This document shows positions 61,271 to 64,000 of a stretch of 64,000 nt of DNA, one piece after another. The position numbers and the translations under genes are program-made. Within the stretch, counting starts at the first letter, position 1. The number at the start of each line of letters is the position of its first letter. The stretch is from an uncultured Eubacteriales bacterium (lineage in GTDB: Bacteria; Bacillota; Clostridia; Oscillospirales; Acutalibacteraceae). The DNA is taken from NCBI GenBank assembly GCA_900316455.1, contig ONCX01000002.1, positions 1-64,000 on the forward strand, read 5' to 3'. A model generated the notes under the pieces. It saw only the letters and a list, made by a program, of their open reading frames with translations. It was not told where the DNA came from and searched no databases.

Positions 61271-62167
61271 TTGTGGAATAAAAGAATAATGCTTGGTTCA
61301 GGGATATGCGCGTTTGTGTTGTCGCTGGCATTTGCGGTAAATACGTTTTCTTACGTTTCCGCTTCGCCAAAAAAACAGCGTGAAACGGGTAAATCACAGA
61401 CAAAAGCCGCGTCGCAGTCCGCTGTTACGACAGAAACGCGGAGGGAAATTTCGTCGTTAAGCTCAAAGAAAATCTGCTGGGGACAGGGCAGGAATTTTGA
61501 CGCTCTCAACCGTCCGCGTGACGCTGTGGATTATCAGCAGAAATACGGAGAATCAGGCGGACTTTTCATTGATTTATCGGAAACAGACGCCTCCGCTACA
61601 ACCGAGCCGCAAAATAAGAAAATTTATCTGACGTTTGACGAGGGATACGAGAACGGTTATACAGGCAAAATACTTGATACCCTCAGAGATAAGAACGTTA
61701 AGGCGGTTTTCTTCATAACCGGCGATTATGCAAAGCGGGAAGGCGATCTTGTTTCACGAATGATCGAGGAAGGGCAGATTGTAGGCAATCATACGTGGAG
61801 GCATTATTCCATGCCGGAGAAGTCGATAGACACTTGCCGTGAAGAAATCAAGCTGCTTCATGATTATGTTAAGGATAATTTCGGCTATGAGATGAGTCTT
61901 CTGCGCCCGCCAAAGGGTGAATTTTCAGAGCAGACGCTTGCGCTTGCCGACAGCATGGGGTATAAAACCTGTCTGTGGAGCTTTGCTTACAAGGACTGGG
62001 ACGCGGATTCGCCGGGGGATAAGGCTCAGTCGCTTCAAAAGCTGAATGAAAGACTTCATAACGGCGGAGTGTACCTGCTGCACGCGGTATCGTCCACCAA
62101 TGCCGCCATACTTGGCGATTTTATTGACAGCGCCCGCGCAAAAGGATACGAATTTGTAACGCCGTAA
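61271..62167 (+). CDS. pdaA: PdaA-like polysaccharide deacetylase (delta-lactam biosynthesis)
   Basis: The 298-residue exported protein has a signal peptide (about 1-27) and a NodB-type deacetylase domain with the PdaA features: ICWGQGRNFD, KKIYLTFDEGYENGYTGKIL (metal-site Asp), VGNHTWRHYSMP (H-x3-H type), LLRPPKGEFSEQTL, and YLLHAVSS at the end. In Bacillus PdaA removes the N-acetyl group from muramic acid in spore cortex, which allows the muramic delta-lactam. This points to sporulation. AAAGGA (61256-61261) fits TTG 61271 at 9 nt; the ATG at 61253 is before the SD. Confidence 0.88.
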   Translation: MWNKRIMLGSGICAFVLSLAFAVNTFSYVSASPKKQRETGKSQTKAASQSAVTTETRREISSLSSKKICWGQGRNFDALNRPRDAVDYQQKYGESGGLFIDLSETDASATTEPQNKKIYLTFDEGYENGYTGKILDTLRDKNVKAVFFITGDYAKREGDLVSRMIEEGQIVGNHTWRHYSMPEKSIDTCREEIKLLHDYVKDNFGYEMSLLRPPKGEFSEQTLALADSMGYKTCLWSFAYKDWDADSPGDKAQSLQKLNERLHNGGVYLLHAVSSTNAAILGDFIDSARAKGYEFVTP

Positions 62168-62205
62168 ACCAAAATAAATTCCATCGCCGCGATTAGCATA
62201 ATTAT

Positions 62206-62262
62206 AAAACGGGGCAGGGCGAAAATCAGACGTTCAGTCTGCATTCGTCCTACCCCATTTTT
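62206..62262 (+). terminator. Terminator after pdaA
   Basis: GGGG.AGG.CGAA..CAGAC (from 62211) pairs with GTCTG..TTCG.CCT.CCCC (ending 62256) with several single mismatches, then ATTTTT. It is convergent with the gene ending at 62283. Confidence 0.9.
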
Positions 62263-62282
62263 AGTCTGAGCTATTCATTTTT

Positions 62283-64000
62283 TTATAGGTCCCTGTAGAA
62301 TGAATATGACGAAACATATTTATCAAAATATTCCTCGGACATCGCATAGGTTATTCCGTTTTTATCCAAGATGTCAACGGCTATCTGACGGTCAAGCGTC
62401 CAGCGGCAGATATCTTTTTCATCGCCTGTGAAAAGATCACACCTTTCGGCAATATTGGCAATTGCGAGTTTTGCGTGCTGTTTAAGAGTTTCTTTATCGG
62501 CGTTATTCATCAGACGTTCAAGCTGCGGTATCGCCGCCGCCGAGAGGTCAGTTGCAATGTAATCCACATCAATTGAATTTTTTACGGGGTCTTCGAGATA
62601 TCTGTCAATGTTATATTTCGCTACAAATCCATCGACGTTGAATATGCAGTAAGCTGCTGCTGTAACGGCAAGTACGCTGCCTATGACTGCCGAAACCCTC
62701 AGTCCGTCGAAGATTATCCTGAGCGCGATGACAATATCTACCACAGCCATCAGAGCGATCAGTACAGCCGCGTTGAAACGGGAAACGGTGAGATCATATT
62801 CGCTTATATAGATCAACAGGCGGCGCGCAGCCGATACTATCATAATTGCGTTGCTCGCCGTGATTATGAGCAGGGCGACTTTTACATATGCCGGAAGCCT
62901 GTCTTTTGAATTGTTTTTGGTAAGCACGCACACCGCTGCAATGACAATTGCTGTGATAACAATTACGAAAACCAGCTCAAAGAATCCGCGTCTGCTGTAT
63001 TCGGCAAGATTCAGCCCTTCCGGCAGGCTTCCCAGACCGGCGAAGAGGTATGTGAACTGTACTGCCACAAACACCAGATATACCACGCTCGAGGCATAAA
63101 GCACTGTCGCGGCGATTATGGGATCGATGAACCGGCGGGATTCCTTGTGACCGTATTGTTTCTTATAACCGCTGCGGAGCGATACTGTCAAAGGCATGAC
63201 ATACAGCATGGTTATAAGCGTGAATAAAATATCGACAGCTATTCTTAATGGATTTATGTTGAGAACAGTGATTATTTTGTTGACCCATCTTGCAAACATC
63301 TCATCCGCGAAGGCAAATATCATTATGAGAATAAATACGACAGGGATTGAAATTGCTGCGCCAATGGCAATTTTGAGCGAATTTCTGTTGTTTTTTTCCG
63401 ATTTGTCCTTGCCGCCGAATATTCCGCCGAATGTCGTAGCTATATTCATGAACGGCAGCGCAAAGAAGTTGATGCAGGTATCGCTCATAAGGTCGAATGA
63501 AAAAGGCTTGCCTGTGGTACAGTTCGAGATAAGGGACATCTGAACCGCCGCAATAAGCAATGAAGAGATAAGTCCGATTACCGTTATGCGAAGATCGGAG
63601 AAAAACGCGAACGAAGCAAGTATTATTATCTGCGGAATGAATAAAAGCCAGCCGGCAAGGGAAAATTTCTTACCCTGCTTAAAGATTATAAAGGGAATAT
63701 AAATGAGGTAGAACAAAAGCCCCGCTGTAGCCAGTCCTATTCCGAATTCCATGGAAAAAATCGAACGGCTGCATATCCATCCGAAAACAACGGATAAAAT
63801 CACGAAAACAGCCTTGTTCATCGACCCGACAGCGTTCTGAGCGAGTATGGTGTATTGGGACTTCTGACGCTGACGTGTCTGGTTTGGCACTATCGGCTGC
63901 TGATACACCGGACGCACGGGCTGAGGCGCCGACGCTACCGGCTGCTGTCCGTATGCCTGATTAACCGGCGGTCTGTACGGCTGCTGCACAGGCTGTTGCG
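62283..64000 (-). CDS. DUF4173/DUF4153-like membrane protein, N-terminus cut by the window edge
   Basis: The protein is open to the right edge, where it reads a Gln/Pro-rich stretch (QQPYRPPVNQAYGQQPV) with no clear start, so it begins beyond 64000. After this disordered head come about 12 membrane helices; LPEGLNLAEYSRRGFFEL and YISEYDLTVSRFNAAVLI are the DUF4173 signature segments. The last 110 residues are a soluble helical region with Asp/Glu. Members occur widely in Clostridia and have no established function. Confidence 0.82.
   Translation of the reverse strand, partial: QQPVQQPYRPPVNQAYGQQPVASAPQPVRPVYQQPIVPNQTRQRQKSQYTILAQNAVGSMNKAVFVILSVVFGWICSRSIFSMEFGIGLATAGLLFYLIYIPFIIFKQGKKFSLAGWLLFIPQIIILASFAFFSDLRITVIGLISSLLIAAVQMSLISNCTTGKPFSFDLMSDTCINFFALPFMNIATTFGGIFGGKDKSEKNNRNSLKIAIGAAISIPVVFILIMIFAFADEMFARWVNKIITVLNINPLRIAVDILFTLITMLYVMPLTVSLRSGYKKQYGHKESRRFIDPIIAATVLYASSVVYLVFVAVQFTYLFAGLGSLPEGLNLAEYSRRGFFELVFVIVITAIVIAAVCVLTKNNSKDRLPAYVKVALLIITASNAIMIVSAARRLLIYISEYDLTVSRFNAAVLIALMAVVDIVIALRIIFDGLRVSAVIGSVLAVTAAAYCIFNVDGFVAKYNIDRYLEDPVKNSIDVDYIATDLSAAAIPQLERLMNNADKETLKQHAKLAIANIAERCDLFTGDEKDICRWTLDRQIAVDILDKNGITYAMSEEYFDKYVSSYSFYRDL

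Overview
The window looks like a chromosomal segment of a Gram-positive Firmicute, most likely a sporulating Clostridia of the Ruminococcaceae/Oscillospiraceae type. The reasons are sequence-internal: AGGAGG-type ribosome binding sites, sigma-A-like TTGACA/TATAAT promoters, strong hairpin-plus-T-run terminators, a PdaA-like spore-cortex deacetylase, many zinc-ribbon membrane proteins, and families I know mainly from Clostridia (DUF5685, DUF4173, BioY under a BirA box). I saw no IS element, CRISPR array, tRNA or prophage; the only stable RNA gene is a solitary 5S rRNA.

The left part (1661-17271) is the most distinctive region. It is one long rightward locus bounded by a promoter at 1562 and a terminator at 17282, and it resembles a Gram-positive Pel-type exopolysaccharide system: a DUF2194-like anchored protein, a PelF glycosyltransferase, a PelG exporter, two GT8 transferases, a PelD-like cyclic-di-GMP receptor fused to a degenerate SDR domain, a PelE-like TPR protein, a large unrecognised membrane protein, and GT2, GT4 and GT2 transferases. 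PelD keeps an I-site RxxD while losing GGDEF. Two other possible c-di-GMP proteins lie in the window: a PAS-GGDEF-GAF protein whose active site has decayed but whose I-site is intact (22970-25321), and a membrane HD-GYP-like protein with GYL in place of GYP (56335-57618).

From 17.3 to 36 kb there is a MacB-like ABC exporter, a cytoplasmic GH13 amylase/neopullulanase, a DUF2304 protein, the degenerate diguanylate cyclase, bioY with a textbook BirA operator on its promoter, a PPP-type phosphatase, a DnaJ/DUF5685 operon, an Rrf2-type iron-sulfur regulator with an orphan substrate-binding lipoprotein, three zinc-ribbon membrane proteins, a VanX-like dipeptidase and a long acidic disordered protein with 14-residue repeats. 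A gap of about 0.9 kb (28969-29864) holds two strong orphan hairpins and no gene I can support.

From 36 to 64 kb the window holds small helical proteins of unknown role, a Nudix hydrolase, an XRE regulator with a palindromic operator, prmA next to a single RnfA-like protein, the solitary 5S rRNA, a GNAT, a HAD phosphatase, tandem M42 aminopeptidases, hflX, and a concentration of cell-wall enzymes (L,D-transpeptidase, D,D-carboxypeptidase, LysM/G5/M23 endopeptidase, PAP2 phosphatase, PdaA-like deacetylase). Two genes are broken: a TrkH potassium transporter by a frameshift at the left edge, and a metallophosphoesterase (50154-50787) by an internal deletion with frame change. The right edge cuts a DUF4173-type membrane protein.
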